The notes under the pieces: generated by a model
What the model saw: the letters and a program-made list of their open reading frames with translations, nothing else
What the model was told of the DNA's origin: nothing
The model's database searches: none
Source: Loigolactobacillus zhaoyuanensis
GTDB lineage: Bacteria > Bacillota > Bacilli > Lactobacillales > Lactobacillaceae
Direction: 5' to 3'
Assembly: GCF_003946385.1 (NCBI RefSeq)
Contig: NZ_RHOE01000009.1
Location: forward strand, 1-63,195
Length of the DNA: 63,195 nt
Part shown: positions 36,962 through 45,896 of the stretch, piece by piece
Position numbering within the stretch: position 1 is the first letter of the stretch
How the letters are laid out: the number at the start of each line of letters is the position of its first letter
Program-made: the position numbers and the translations under genes

Positions 36962-37183
36962 AAAAAAGCCCTTTGCAGAGTTTAACTCCACAAAGGGCGA
37001 ATTTATCGCGGTACCACCTTTTTTACGTTTCAACGTATCTCAAAACCCCTATAACGGTGGGTAACCGTGTCTCTAAACACATCTCCAAGACCATTTTTCA
37101 CGCAGGATTGCGCCTATTTACAGCATCCTAGGCTCTCTGTTGTAACCATGCATGATTCTTCTCTTCAGCGACGATTGATATTG
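36962..37183 (-). promoter_or_regulatory. T-box leader, Met-specific
   Basis: On the minus strand, stem I includes the AG-bulge AGAGAGCC and GATGCTG. After the helix CATGC/GCGTG come AAAA, the specifier ATG (37092-37094) and G, then the closing TCTT. The antiterminator core is AAGGTGGTACCGCG. Its TGGT would pair with the ACCA end of tRNA(Met), whose discriminator is A, in agreement with the ATG specifier. The terminator GCCCTTTG/CAAAGGGC plus T6 ends at 36962. Uncharged tRNA(Met) should switch on the transsulfuration gene. Confidence 0.9.
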
Positions 37184-37189
37184 ATTTTC

Positions 37190-37218
37190 ATTATAGAAAG
37201 CCTAAGATGAAAAGTCAA
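37190..37218 (-). promoter_or_regulatory. Promoter of the Met T-box transcript
   Basis: On the minus strand, TTGACT and a perfect TATAAT are separated by 17 bp just upstream of T-box stem I. Confidence 0.8.
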
Positions 37219-37281
37219 TGAGAATTTTAATTTTACGTGCTGAATAACCACTATCTGATCATATCTGTTTCTACCGTTGCT

Positions 37282-38058
37282 TTAATACGGTAACGCAGCC
37301 TGCATTGCCTTTACATATTCTTGTAGGTGAGCAGGTGCTTCATGACCATAATGGCCAATAATATCAACGATCGCGCTACCAACGATCACACCATCTGCCA
37401 GCGCACCCATTTGTGCAGCTTGGGCAGGCGTATGGATGCCAAACCCAATTGCAGTCGGCGTGGTCGTGTACTTACGAATATTAGCAATTAACTGTGTTAA
37501 GTCAGTATCAATGGCATCGCGCGTTCCAGTGATTCCCATTGACGAAACCACATAAATGAAACCATCAACGTCAGCAACAATTTTGGCGATTCGCTCTGGC
37601 GGCGTCGTCGGTGTCACCAAAGGAATAATTTGACAGCCATGTGCTTCAGCGATCGGCTTAACTTCACCACGTTCTTCCAACGGTAAATCAGGAATGATCG
37701 CACCAGCAACATTCAACGCAGCACAACGGGTGAAAAATGCATCGTAACCATACTGATATACCAGATTACAATAAGTTAGAAAAACTAACGGCACCTGGGT
37801 TCGTTTACGAACTGCCGCGACTAAATCGAATACCTTAGCCGTTGTCGAACCAGCGGAAAACGCGCGTAGGTCAGCCGCTTGGATCACCGGACCATCAGCC
37901 ACTGGATCAGAAAACGGAATACCGATTTCTACCAAATCAGCACCTGCTTCGGCTAAGGCAACAATATTATCGGCACAAGCCGCAAAATCAGGGTCACCCG
38001 CAACAACAAAAGCAATAAACGCCTTTTTATTAGTAAAAACTTCGCTTAATTTAGTCAT
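37282..38058 (-). CDS. trpA: Tryptophan synthase alpha subunit
   Basis: TrpA cleaves indole-3-glycerol phosphate to indole and glyceraldehyde-3-phosphate in the TrpA-TrpB complex. The 258-residue TIM barrel has the catalytic Glu in [16 protein letters not shown] (near 47) and Asp in [12 protein letters not shown]. The phosphate-binding end is [13 protein letters not shown] with [17 protein letters not shown] lies before the ATG at 38058, which overlaps the end of trpB by 8 nt; a longer frame to 38109 is rejected. It is the last gene of the trp operon here and appears intact. Confidence 0.95.
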   Translation of the reverse strand: MTKLSEVFTNKKAFIAFVVAGDPDFAACADNIVALAEAGADLVEIGIPFSDPVADGPVIQAADLRAFSAGSTTAKVFDLVAAVRKRTQVPLVFLTYCNLVYQYGYDAFFTRCAALNVAGAIIPDLPLEERGEVKPIAEAHGCQIIPLVTPTTPPERIAKIVADVDGFIYVVSSMGITGTRDAIDTDLTQLIANIRKYTTTPTAIGFGIHTPAQAAQMGALADGVIVGSAIVDIIGHYGHEAPAHLQEYVKAMQAALPY

Positions 38059-39244
38059 GAATATCCACCCCACGATAACGCGCAATTGCAGCAACATCCT
38101 TATCGCCACGACCCGATAAGTTACAAATAATGATCTGATCCTTCGCTAGTTGCGGCGCTAATTTTTGCACATAGGCCACAGCATGGGCACTTTCAATGGC
38201 GCAAATAATGCCTTCCTCTTTAGCGATGTATTCAAAGGCGTCGACCGCCTCATCATCAGTAACACCAACATATTCCGCACGGCCTGACTCAGCTAACTGC
38301 ACGTGTTCAGGGCCGATACCTGGATAATCCAGCCCAGCAGAGATCGAGTAAACTGGCGCGATCTGACCATCATTATCCTGAATAAACCGCGACTTCATCC
38401 CGTGAAAAATCCCCGTCCGACCACGCTCCATAGTAGCGGCTTGTTGCTCAGTATTAACGCCTTTTCCAGCAGCCTCACAGCCGATCAAGCGAACGTCTTT
38501 ATCGTCAATAAAGTTATAGAAAGCACCCATCGCATTGCTACCACCACCGACGCAAGCAACCACCGCTGCTGGTAACTTGCCTGTAGCGTCAAGGATCTGT
38601 GCTCGAGCTTCACGACTGATCACGCTTTGAAAATCACGCACCATTGTTGGAAATGGGTGCGGCCCCATCGTTGAACCGATCACGTAATGAGTGTCGTCCA
38701 CCCGTGCTGTCCACTCCTGCATAGCCGCGTTGACCGCATCCTTCAATGTGCCAGTGCCAGTAGTGACGGCATGTACTTTAGCGCCAAGTAACTCCATCCG
38801 ATAAACGTTCAACGCTTGGCGCTCCGTGTCGACTTTACCCATGAAAATCTCGCATTCCATCCCCATCAATGCGGCTACAGTTGCGGTAGCCACACCATGT
38901 TGACCGGCACCCGTTTCGGCGATCACCCGCGTTTTACCCATTTTTTGGGCTAATAACATTTGACCGAGCACGTTATTAATTTTATGTGAGCCAGTGTGAT
39001 TGAGATCTTCGCGCTTAAAGTAGATTTGTGCCCCACCGAGATCTTGGGACATTCGTTGGGCATAATACAGCCGTGATGGCCGTCCTGCGTAATCGTTGAG
39101 TAACGTTGTTAGTTCTGCCTGAAATTCAGAATCATTTTTATAGTGGTCATAGGCCGCTGCCAAGCGGTTGACCTCTGTCATTAGCGTTTCGGGAATATAT
39201 TGGCCACCAAAATCGCCGAAGCGGCCGGGTTTAATTTTTTGCAT
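38051..39244 (-). CDS. trpB: Tryptophan synthase beta subunit
   Basis: TrpB condenses indole with serine using PLP. The 397-residue protein has [10 protein letters not shown] at the start, the PLP lysine in [13 protein letters not shown] (near 86), [10 protein letters not shown] (Glu ~109) and the phosphate loop [10 protein letters not shown] (near 232). The C-terminal region is [11 protein letters not shown]. It is the canonical TrpB1 form. I chose ATG 39244 because GAGGTAT precedes it; it overlaps the trpF end by 14 nt. It looks intact, so indole from outside or from TrpA could still be converted to tryptophan. Confidence 0.96.
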   Translation of the reverse strand: MQKIKPGRFGDFGGQYIPETLMTEVNRLAAAYDHYKNDSEFQAELTTLLNDYAGRPSRLYYAQRMSQDLGGAQIYFKREDLNHTGSHKINNVLGQMLLAQKMGKTRVIAETGAGQHGVATATVAALMGMECEIFMGKVDTERQALNVYRMELLGAKVHAVTTGTGTLKDAVNAAMQEWTARVDDTHYVIGSTMGPHPFPTMVRDFQSVISREARAQILDATGKLPAAVVACVGGGSNAMGAFYNFIDDKDVRLIGCEAAGKGVNTEQQAATMERGRTGIFHGMKSRFIQDNDGQIAPVYSISAGLDYPGIGPEHVQLAESGRAEYVGVTDDEAVDAFEYIAKEEGIICAIESAHAVAYVQKLAPQLAKDQIIICNLSGRGDKDVAAIARYRGVDIHD

Positions 39245-39839
39245 TACGTGATACCTCCAAATTGAATTGTCGTACCGCCTGGACAAAGGCGCTGATTTTC
39301 GCTGAATCTTTTATACCGTTGGTTTCAACGCCGCTGGAAACATCAACACCCGCGGGCTGCACTTGAGTCAAAGCTGTTTTAATATTGGTTAAATTCAAAC
39401 CGCCAGCGAGAAAGAATAGGCGCGGTGGCTGTTTTGGTAATTGATGCCAATCAAAAATTTTACCACTGCCAGGTTGGGCCGCATCATACAAAACATAGTC
39501 GGCACTTGTCAGAGTAGCTTGGTGCTGTACCTGGATCACTTGTGCGCCGGCTTGTTGTAATGCCTGCACCGTTGTCTCTGGTTCATGCCCATGCAATTGC
39601 ACCACACTAATAATATTTTGTTGGACTGCCGCCAACATATCGGGTAACGGTGCATCAACAAATACGCCGACCGTCTTGATTTGTGGCTGTATCGCTTGGC
39701 GTATTCGCGCAGCTTTAGCGAAACTAATTTGTCGCCGCTTACCAGCTACAAAGATGAAGCCAGCAAAATCGGGCTGTGCTTGATTAACGGCTTCAGCGTC
39801 AGCCGGCTGCATTAAACCACAGATTTTTACCAGTGTCAT
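39231..39839 (-). CDS. trpF: Phosphoribosylanthranilate isomerase
   Basis: This 202-residue TIM barrel catalyses the Amadori rearrangement of phosphoribosylanthranilate. The opening [13 protein letters not shown] holds the catalytic Cys (residue 7), and the catalytic Asp lies in the [19 protein letters not shown] region. The phosphate site is [11 protein letters not shown] and [21 protein letters not shown] ribosome site precedes the ATG and only 3 nt separate it from trpC. It is intact, although the upstream trpC is broken. Confidence 0.94.
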   Translation of the reverse strand: MTLVKICGLMQPADAEAVNQAQPDFAGFIFVAGKRRQISFAKAARIRQAIQPQIKTVGVFVDAPLPDMLAAVQQNIISVVQLHGHEPETTVQALQQAGAQVIQVQHQATLTSADYVLYDAAQPGSGKIFDWHQLPKQPPRLFFLAGGLNLTNIKTALTQVQPAGVDVSSGVETNGIKDSAKISAFVQAVRQFNLEVSRNAKN

Positions 39840-39842
39840 GGA

Positions 39843-40619
39843 CTAAACCCCCAGTTCCTGTAATTTAGCCGCCTTATTAGTGGCGCGCATCAATGTTTCA
39901 CCGATCAATACAGCGTCGACGCCAGCAGTTTTTAACTGAGCAATATCAGCTGCCGTTCGAATGCCACTTTCAGCAACAAACAACACATCAGCCGGCACCT
40001 GTTGCCGTAATTGAATACTATTTTGTAGATTCACCGAAAAATCTTTTAGATTTCGATTATTTACACCAATGATCCGGGCACCTGCTGTCAGTGCCTGCTT
40101 GATTTCCTTAGCATCATGCGCTTCTACCAGTGCTGACAACCCCAATTGCTCCGCCAAAGCTAGATAGTCGCGTAACTGTTCATCCGTTAAAATTGCTACG
40201 ATCAGTAAAATTGCACTAGCACCTAGCAGCCGTGCCTGATATATCATGTACGGTGCGACAGTAAAATCTTTACGCAGCAACGGCAGCTTAACCGTCTGTC
40301 CCACTTGGGGCAAAAATTGATCGTTGCCTTGAAAATAGTCAGGCTAGGTTAACACCGAGATGGCCGCCACACCCGCTTGCTCATAGTCACACGCAATTTG
40401 CTGATACGGAAAGTCATTGGCGATCAAGCCTTTGGACGGGGAGGCATTTTTCAATTCACCGATCACCGCTAAACCAGGCTTAAGGAGCTGCGTTTCAAAC
40501 GCAAAGTTTGTTCGTGCTGGCAACTGCGCTACCTGCGCCTGTAAAGTAGCTAACGGGACTTGTTGCTGTTGTCGTGTGATCCGCTTTTTAGTGGCATTAA
40601 CCAACTGATCTAAAATCAT
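39843..40619 (-). pseudogene. trpC: Indole-3-glycerol phosphate synthase with in-frame amber stop
   Basis: Both halves of TrpC are in the same frame: residues 1-91 ([15 protein letters not shown], catalytic Lys, then GVAAISVLT) and, after a TAG, PDYFQGNDQFL through LLRKDFTVAPYMI, VNNRNLKDFSV and ESGIRTAADI to the end. Family members have SVLTE-PxYFxG here, so the stop replaces a Glu codon by GAG to TAG. Everything else, including length (~258), is normal. Translation would give a 91-residue fragment unless the stop is read through. The start overlaps the trpD end by 4 nt. A recent nonsense mutation is the simplest reading. Confidence 0.9.
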
Positions 40620-41635
40620 GCCACCGCCTCATTTTTGGTCAAAGCTTGGAACTCAGTTAATTTAGCTGCAGCTTTACCGTTGTCGATTGTTGCGGCAGCC
40701 AGTTGGACACCTTCTAAAATAGTCAATTCTGGGCGGGCAATGTGCAAGGCACAGCCTGCATTCATCAGTACAATATCACGGGTAGCACCAGCGACACCGG
40801 CTAAAACATTGCGGGTGATTTGGGCATTTTCTACCGGTGTCCCCCCAACGATCGTCGCAATTGGCGCACGCTGTAAGCCAAATTGTTCTGGCGTAATTTC
40901 ATAACTAGCAAACTTTCCATTTTGCAATTCACAAACTTGGGTTGGGCCGCTGATCGAAACTTCATCTAAACCATCGGCACCATGGACTACCATTGCGTTA
41001 GCAACGCCCAACTGTTGCAAGACGCGAGCTAACGGTTCAACTAAAGCCGCATCATAGACACCTAATAATTGCTGAGTGGCACCAGCTGGGTTGGCCAATG
41101 GTCCCAAAACGTTGAATAACGTGCGGATACCTAATGTTTTCCGAACTGGCGCTACATATTTCATGGCCTGATGATATTCTTGAACAAACAAGAAACACAT
41201 GCCAGTTTGTGCCAAGATGGCCTCACTTTGAGCTGGTGTGACATCAATTTTAACGCCTAATGCTTCTAAAACGTCAGCGGCACCACTTTTACTAGAGGCT
41301 GCGCGATTACCGTGTTTAGCAACCGGCACCCCAGCTGCGGCTACCACTAATGCTGTGGTCGTTGAAATATTAAACGAATTTTCATGATCGCCACCAGTAC
41401 CGACAATTTCAAGCACATCTTCGCGCGGTGTGAAGGCTAAAGCGTGGGCGCGCATTGCTTTAGCAGCGCCAGCAATTTCATCAATTGTTTCACCTTTTAA
41501 AGTTAACGCCGTTAGTAATGCAGAAATTTGAATATTATCAGCTTGGCCACTCATAATTTCATTGACCACCGCTTCAGTTTCAGTAAAAGTTAAATCTTCT
41601 TTGTTGGCTAATTTTTGAATTGCATTTTTGATCAT
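40616..41635 (-). CDS. trpD: Anthranilate phosphoribosyltransferase
   Basis: TrpD joins anthranilate to PRPP. The 339-residue protein has a [14 protein letters not shown] loop (near 80), [19 protein letters not shown] (near 108) and LGPLANPAG (near 175), which are the PRPP, magnesium and anthranilate sites. It is the first structural trp gene after the T-box. In most lactobacilli trpE and trpG come first, but here about 150 bp of non-coding sequence and a 21-codon frame take their place. A GGGGGA ribosome site precedes the ATG. Confidence 0.95.
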   Translation of the reverse strand: MIKNAIQKLANKEDLTFTETEAVVNEIMSGQADNIQISALLTALTLKGETIDEIAGAAKAMRAHALAFTPREDVLEIVGTGGDHENSFNISTTTALVVAAAGVPVAKHGNRAASSKSGAADVLEALGVKIDVTPAQSEAILAQTGMCFLFVQEYHQAMKYVAPVRKTLGIRTLFNVLGPLANPAGATQQLLGVYDAALVEPLARVLQQLGVANAMVVHGADGLDEVSISGPTQVCELQNGKFASYEITPEQFGLQRAPIATIVGGTPVENAQITRNVLAGVAGATRDIVLMNAGCALHIARPELTILEGVQLAAATIDNGKAAAKLTEFQALTKNEAVA

Positions 41636-41667
41636 GATGAATCCCCCTGTAAGTTAGTTTAGCGTGA

Positions 41668-41730
41668 TTTAAAAAGTAGCTTGCTCCCGGCCACTTGCCT
41701 AGAGCTGAGTGCAAGAATTCACTTTTTAAA
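41668..41730 (-). other. Long hairpin between the T-box and trpD
   Basis: TTTAAAAAGT and ACTTTTTAAA pair perfectly, with TTGC/GCAA above them and a 26-nt apical region. On the transcript the 3' arm holds U5. It might act as a second attenuator or mark the scar of lost trpE/trpG; neither can be shown here. Confidence 0.4.
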
Positions 41731-41785
41731 TAAGTTATCGCTAACTTAGCTGCAACTCACTAGTATGTTAACTTGGAGCCGCAAA

Positions 41786-41851
41786 TTAAGTTAGTTTAAG
41801 ATTAATTTTTAAGTAACTCACTAGGGATTGCCATCGTTTAATTAATTGCAT
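41786..41851 (-). CDS. Short frame with ribosome site in the trp leader (21 aa)
   Basis: GAGGTG lies 7 nt before an ATG that opens MQLIKRWQSLVSYLKINLK, 20 nt after the T-box terminator. It contains one Trp codon. It may be a leader peptide, or the remnant of the trpE start after deletion. One Trp is weak evidence for attenuation. Confidence 0.35.
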   Translation of the reverse strand: MQLIKRWQSLVSYLKINLKLT

Positions 41852-41870
41852 TACTTTCACCTCGAAATAT

Positions 41871-42300
41871 AAAAAAATCCGTCCATAACAAAATTAATTG
41901 TTAAGGACGGATTATTCCGCGGTGCCACCTTAGTTGGAAAGTAAGCTAAATAAATATAAATAAGCTACTACTTTCCCATCTTAGCAGAGGACTGACATCC
42001 TCCCGGTAACTCACGTATACCAACACGTCGCAAGGTAATCGAAAGAGTGGTTCACCAAGCGGTTAGATTTTGAGGATTAGCCTAGTAGTGTGAATGCTTT
42101 GCATGCAAAGCGTTTGCGCTACGTAGCTAATCCTCAAAAATTACCCGTCCGCCCCAGCACTCTTTTTTTATTCGCGCCCTCTGTGGTCCATTTAATCGTT
42201 TGTTTCCTACCACCATTCCCAGCATTCGGCGGCTCTCTGTGTGGGCATTACGATCTTGATCTCCACTTCTTCGGTTTATAACTTCGTTTTGAAGTTATGG
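41871..42300 (-). promoter_or_regulatory. Trp-specific T-box leader, split by an inserted repeat
   Basis: Stem I is at 42169-42300: AGAGAGCC, GAATGCTG, then the helix end CGAT, TAAA, specifier TGG (42188-42190), A and the closing CCAC. Stem III (GGAAAGTA/TACTTTCC), the core AAGGTGGCACCGCGG and the terminator CCGTCC/GGACGG plus T7 lie at 41871-41985. The TGGC of the core would pair with the GCCA end of tRNA(Trp), whose discriminator is G, in agreement with the TGG specifier. Between stem I and the rest sits a 126-bp hairpin repeat (42043-42168). Whether the switch still works is unknown. Confidence 0.85.
42043..42168. repeat. Palindromic intergenic repeat, copy B, inside the Trp T-box
   Basis: The element is bounded by AAGAGTG and CACTCTT. 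It folds on either strand into a hairpin of GGTTAGATTTTGAGGATTAG against CTAATCCTCAAAAATTACC, with an inner stem around GCTTTGCATGCAAAGC. It shares CGGTTAG, TGAG, ATTAGCCTAG and CGTAGCTAA, in that order, with copy A at 19306-19419. Confidence 0.7.
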
Positions 42301-42322
42301 ACGGTTTATTAAGTTGGGTTAA

Positions 42323-42351
42323 AGACTAACCTATTTTCTCATAACTGTCAA
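42323..42351 (-). promoter_or_regulatory. Promoter of the trp operon
   Basis: On the minus strand, TTGACA and TAGTCT have 17-bp spacing, just upstream of T-box stem I. Confidence 0.65.
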
Positions 42352-42450
42352 ATTTTTATTTTTTCAGTAAAACTCTGTTTTCACGACTATCATAATTGGT
42401 ATATACCTTAAATCGCCAATTAAACGGTTTTGCTAGTTTTAAATATATGA

Positions 42451-42479
42451 TTGGTATTTAATAATGAAAGCGGTATAAT
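42451..42479 (+). promoter_or_regulatory. fbp promoter
   Basis: TTGGTA and a perfect TATAAT are separated by 17 bp, about 40 bp before the fbp start. Confidence 0.75.
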
Positions 42480-42515
42480 CGAGACACAAGTTCTAACTAT
42501 GGAGGCATTTTTTGT

Positions 42516-44435
42516 ATGAATGTAACTGATTTAGCCTTACTCAAGGAAGAATATACGACAAAGACTGCGCTAGCAACTGAGCTGATCAACTTAGAGGCGA
42601 TTTTAAGTTTGCCGAAAAGTACAGAAGCTTTTATCAGTGATGTTCACGGTGAATACGATGCGTTCCAACATGTTTTGCGCAACGGTTCGGGGAACGTTAA
42701 ACAAAAAGTCGCCGATCTTTTTTCCGGCAAAATGACACCGCAAACAATTAGTAGCTTTTCTTTTCTAATTTATTATCCACGGGAACGCCTAGCTGCTATC
42801 AAAAAACATTACGCTAAACCGGAAGATCTACATCAATGGTACTTAGATACTTTTCAGCGGTTGATCGCGCTGCTGCATTTTGTTTCGACTAAATACACCC
42901 GTTCAAAAGTGCGTAAAGCGCTGACCCCTGAATTTGTGTATATCACGGAAGAGCTATTATATGGCGACTTTAACAGCTCTGATAAAGCGGCTTATTACCA
43001 GCAGATCACTGAAAATATTATTGCTTTAGCCCAAGCCGACGAGTTTATCATCGCCTCTTGTCACACGATTCAACGTTTAGTGGTGGATCACTTACACTTA
43101 GTCGGTGATATATATGATCGTGGGCCGCATCCGGAAATGATCATGGAACGGCTGATGCAACATCATTCTCTGGATATTCAATGGGGCAATCACGATATTC
43201 TATGGCTCGGCGCGGTTTCCGGCTCAAAATTATGCCTAGCTAATTTGCTACGTATTTGTGCCCGCTACAATAATCTTAGTATCGTTGAAGATGCCTATGG
43301 GATCAATCTGCGCCATCTATCGTTATTTGCCGAGGCACATTATCAAGACAACGCCGCGTTTCGACCAAAACAGTTGCATAGCGAGCGCCCTTTGTCCCCC
43401 GCTGAGGAATTGCAAATTACTCAGATCCACCAGGCAATTGCGATCATTCAATTTAAATTAGAAGGTCCCGTTATTGCCCGCCGGCCGGAATTCAAAATGG
43501 CTCACCGCCAGCTACTAGATAAAATCGATTATCAAAAAATGACGATCAAGCTACATGATAAAACCTACCCGCTAGAAAATACGTGTTTTCAGACTATTGA
43601 TCCCGCTGATCCATATAAATTATTACCTGAAGAACAACGCGTTATCGATCAATTATTAGCGGCGTTCCGTCATTCCGACAAATTACAACGGCACATGGCC
43701 TTTTTAATGCGCAAAGGCAGCATGTATTTGACCTACAATGATAACCTTCTGTTCCACGGCTGCATTCCAGTTACTGCTAACGGTGATTTTCAAAGTTTTA
43801 AATTACATGGCACCGAATATGCTGGCAAAGCTTTACTCGATATTTTTGAACAGAATTTACGCGCTAGTTTTGCTCATCCCAGCGACGAAGATGACTGTGC
43901 GACTGATTTATTATGGTATTTATGGACTGGCCCGCTTTCACCATTGTTTGGTAAACGTGATATGACCACTTTTGAACGTTACTTTATCAGCGACCCAGCT
44001 ACTCACACCGAAGAAACCAATCCCTATTACAAATTGCGCCGTGAAGCTTGGTTTGTCGACTCAGTTTTACGCGAATTTGGTATGTCACCGGCTACTGGCC
44101 ACGTCATCAATGGCCATACCCCAGTTAAAAAAGGTCAAACGCCAGTCATGGCTGATCATAAAATGATCGTCATCGATGGTGGCTTCTCTAAACCCTATCA
44201 AAAAACCACCGGCATCGGTGGCTATACGCTTCTGTATAATTCTTACGGCATGCAGCTGGTGACCCATCAACCGTTCACGTCTAAAGCTGAGGCGATCGCC
44301 AATCTAACGGATATCATCTCAACTAAACGCATCGTTGATCAAGTTGCGCAACGCAAACTAGTTGCCGAAACTGATATTGGTGCCGAACTGAAGCAACAAG
44401 TTGCTGTTTTGCGGCAGTTGTTAGCTGAAAAATAG
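42516..44435 (+). CDS. fbp: Fructose-1,6-bisphosphatase, class III
   Basis: The enzyme hydrolyses fructose-1,6-bisphosphate to fructose-6-phosphate in gluconeogenesis. At 639 residues it matches the long Firmicute class III enzyme, a metallophosphatase-fold protein. Metal-binding motifs are FISDVHGEYDAF (near 40), LVGDIYDRGPHPE (near 195), WGNHDILWLGA (near 221) and GHVINGHTPVKKGQ (near 528). TGGAGG lies before the ATG. It is monocistronic with its own promoter, divergent from the trp leader. Confidence 0.96.
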   Translation: MNVTDLALLKEEYTTKTALATELINLEAILSLPKSTEAFISDVHGEYDAFQHVLRNGSGNVKQKVADLFSGKMTPQTISSFSFLIYYPRERLAAIKKHYAKPEDLHQWYLDTFQRLIALLHFVSTKYTRSKVRKALTPEFVYITEELLYGDFNSSDKAAYYQQITENIIALAQADEFIIASCHTIQRLVVDHLHLVGDIYDRGPHPEMIMERLMQHHSLDIQWGNHDILWLGAVSGSKLCLANLLRICARYNNLSIVEDAYGINLRHLSLFAEAHYQDNAAFRPKQLHSERPLSPAEELQITQIHQAIAIIQFKLEGPVIARRPEFKMAHRQLLDKIDYQKMTIKLHDKTYPLENTCFQTIDPADPYKLLPEEQRVIDQLLAAFRHSDKLQRHMAFLMRKGSMYLTYNDNLLFHGCIPVTANGDFQSFKLHGTEYAGKALLDIFEQNLRASFAHPSDEDDCATDLLWYLWTGPLSPLFGKRDMTTFERYFISDPATHTEETNPYYKLRREAWFVDSVLREFGMSPATGHVINGHTPVKKGQTPVMADHKMIVIDGGFSKPYQKTTGIGGYTLLYNSYGMQLVTHQPFTSKAEAIANLTDIISTKRIVDQVAQRKLVAETDIGAELKQQVAVLRQLLAEK

Positions 44436-44587
44436 AGTGTGCTCAGCTTATTCAGAAAATTAAACACGGGACTGTGTCGTATGTTATTCACGCCACGGTT
44501 CTTTTTTATTATCCGGATAAAAATTTCCTGTAAGTAACAATTTTATGGTAGATTATTAGACAGTATCTTTTAGAAAGAAGGCACAGG

Positions 44588-45397
44588 ATGTCAGCTAAAT
44601 TAATTGCCCTCGACCTTGACGGCACAACTTTAAATCAAAATGGGCAACTAAGCGAAAAAACGCAAAATGCGCTCCGTACTGCCAGCCATCGTGGTCATAA
44701 AATTATTATTACGACTGGGCGTCCAGATAATATCAGTGAACCATTTTATGATCAACTGGCGTTAACTACGCCGATGATCAATTTTAATGGCGCGCTAGTC
44801 CACATTCCCCATCAACACTGGTCCCAAGAACAAGCAACTACTTTACCACAGACAACGGCACTCGCCTTGCTCCAATTAAAACGCGACTTCCCGATCAAGG
44901 TAGCGATTGCGGAAGGTAAACAGTTTATCCTCCCTGATCGACCATTTCATGATCTACCCTTTTTCACCGATATGCCAGCACCAAAAGTGTTGTTGAATGC
45001 TGATTCACTGCGGCAGGCACCAATTTCACTCTCACTTTTCACGGATGCTTTAACCTTGCCGCGATTGCAGCAAGCTGTCAGTGAGCGGTTTCCCCACGTT
45101 GTCGCACAGACTTGGGGTGCTTGGAGCGGTGAATTTTCGGCGCTAGAAATCGTCCGTGAGGCCACCCATAAATCCAGCGCTATTCAGTATTTGCTGGACT
45201 ACTACCAAATGGACCCCAACGATGTCCTAGCCTTTGGCGATGACGATAATGACCGCGATCTATTGACCTATGCCGGTTGGGGCGTCGCCATGCAAAATGC
45301 ACGACCAGCCATTAAAGCGCTGGCTAATGATGTGACCCCACTTAGCAATGCTGAAGACGGCGTTGCTGAGTATTTAATTCGCCGGTTGGCACTCTAA
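44588..45397 (+). CDS. HAD-superfamily Cof-type sugar phosphatase
   Basis: The 269-residue Cof/YidA-like hydrolase has HAD motif I IALDLDGTTLN (nucleophile Asp 9), motif II ITTGRPDN, motif III lysine in ATHKSSAIQYLL and motif IV LAFGDDDNDRDLL. An inserted C2 cap lies between motifs II and III. It probably dephosphorylates sugar phosphates or similar small metabolites; the substrate is not predictable. AGAAGG precedes the ATG. Its end overlaps the convergent gene at 45394 by 4 nt. Confidence 0.92.
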   Translation: MSAKLIALDLDGTTLNQNGQLSEKTQNALRTASHRGHKIIITTGRPDNISEPFYDQLALTTPMINFNGALVHIPHQHWSQEQATTLPQTTALALLQLKRDFPIKVAIAEGKQFILPDRPFHDLPFFTDMPAPKVLLNADSLRQAPISLSLFTDALTLPRLQQAVSERFPHVVAQTWGAWSGEFSALEIVREATHKSSAIQYLLDYYQMDPNDVLAFGDDDNDRDLLTYAGWGVAMQNARPAIKALANDVTPLSNAEDGVAEYLIRRLAL

Positions 45398-45804
45398 ATG
45401 ATATATTGATGAATAAATGTACGTGTTGCCGTAAAATCTGCAGCAACTGGTGCCAACGGCCATGCGACTTCGTTCACGAAAATTAATTTATCCGCCTTAA
45501 ATTGCCACAAAGCAAGAACATCAATTTGCTGTGCCTGTGCTGTAGCGGCAGTAACGGTTGCCAAATAATGTGCCGTTACCGCCCCCTGCTCAGACCAAAA
45601 AAGATCACGAACTTGTAAATTTGTGACCTCTGCAGCACTCGCTTTTAAGTCCTGAAGGCGTTCCTGATAGCGAGTACGGTTGATATTTTCACCATTCAGC
45701 ACACCAATAAAGGCCGGATGAAAAAATTCATCCATGCGACTTAGATCTTGCTGGGTTAAAATAGTGGTTAACATCGTTTTGACTAAGGTTAATTCTGCTT
45801 CCAT
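45394..45804 (-). CDS. SnoaL/NTF2-like (DUF4440-type) protein
   Basis: The 136-residue protein fits the NTF2-like cone fold: an N-terminal helix (MEAELTLVKTMLTTILTQ), DLSRMDEFFHPAFIGVLNG and then beta-strands (TAHYLATVTA, VLALWQFKADKLIFVNEVAW). Such proteins are often small ligand-binding or isomerase-like domains. The start at 45804 is chosen over 45831 because AAAGTTGG lies before it; the evidence is modest. No operon partner. Confidence 0.7.
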   Translation of the reverse strand: MEAELTLVKTMLTTILTQQDLSRMDEFFHPAFIGVLNGENINRTRYQERLQDLKASAAEVTNLQVRDLFWSEQGAVTAHYLATVTAATAQAQQIDVLALWQFKADKLIFVNEVAWPLAPVAADFTATRTFIHQYII

Positions 45805-45896
45805 TTGTTTAACCAACTTTCTACTTCGCAAATATGGTTCTCATGCGCTAATTATTTTGATTCTCAGTCATGAATGTCCAATAAAGAGGTGTTCTC

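Larger units (their letters stand above)
41636..42515. other. 880-bp leader region between trpD and fbp
   Basis: Going upstream from trpD on the minus strand: a hairpin (41668-41730), a 21-codon frame (41786-41851), the 3' half of a Trp T-box (41871-42041), a palindromic repeat (42043-42168), T-box stem I (42169-42300) and the trp promoter (42323-42351). The fbp promoter (42451-42479) faces the other way. Confidence 0.75.

Noticed and set aside
44436-44587. Third copy of the palindromic repeat after fbp (GAGTGTGCTCAGC)
   Set aside because: Only the first few bases match; the inner blocks and the complementary arm are missing.
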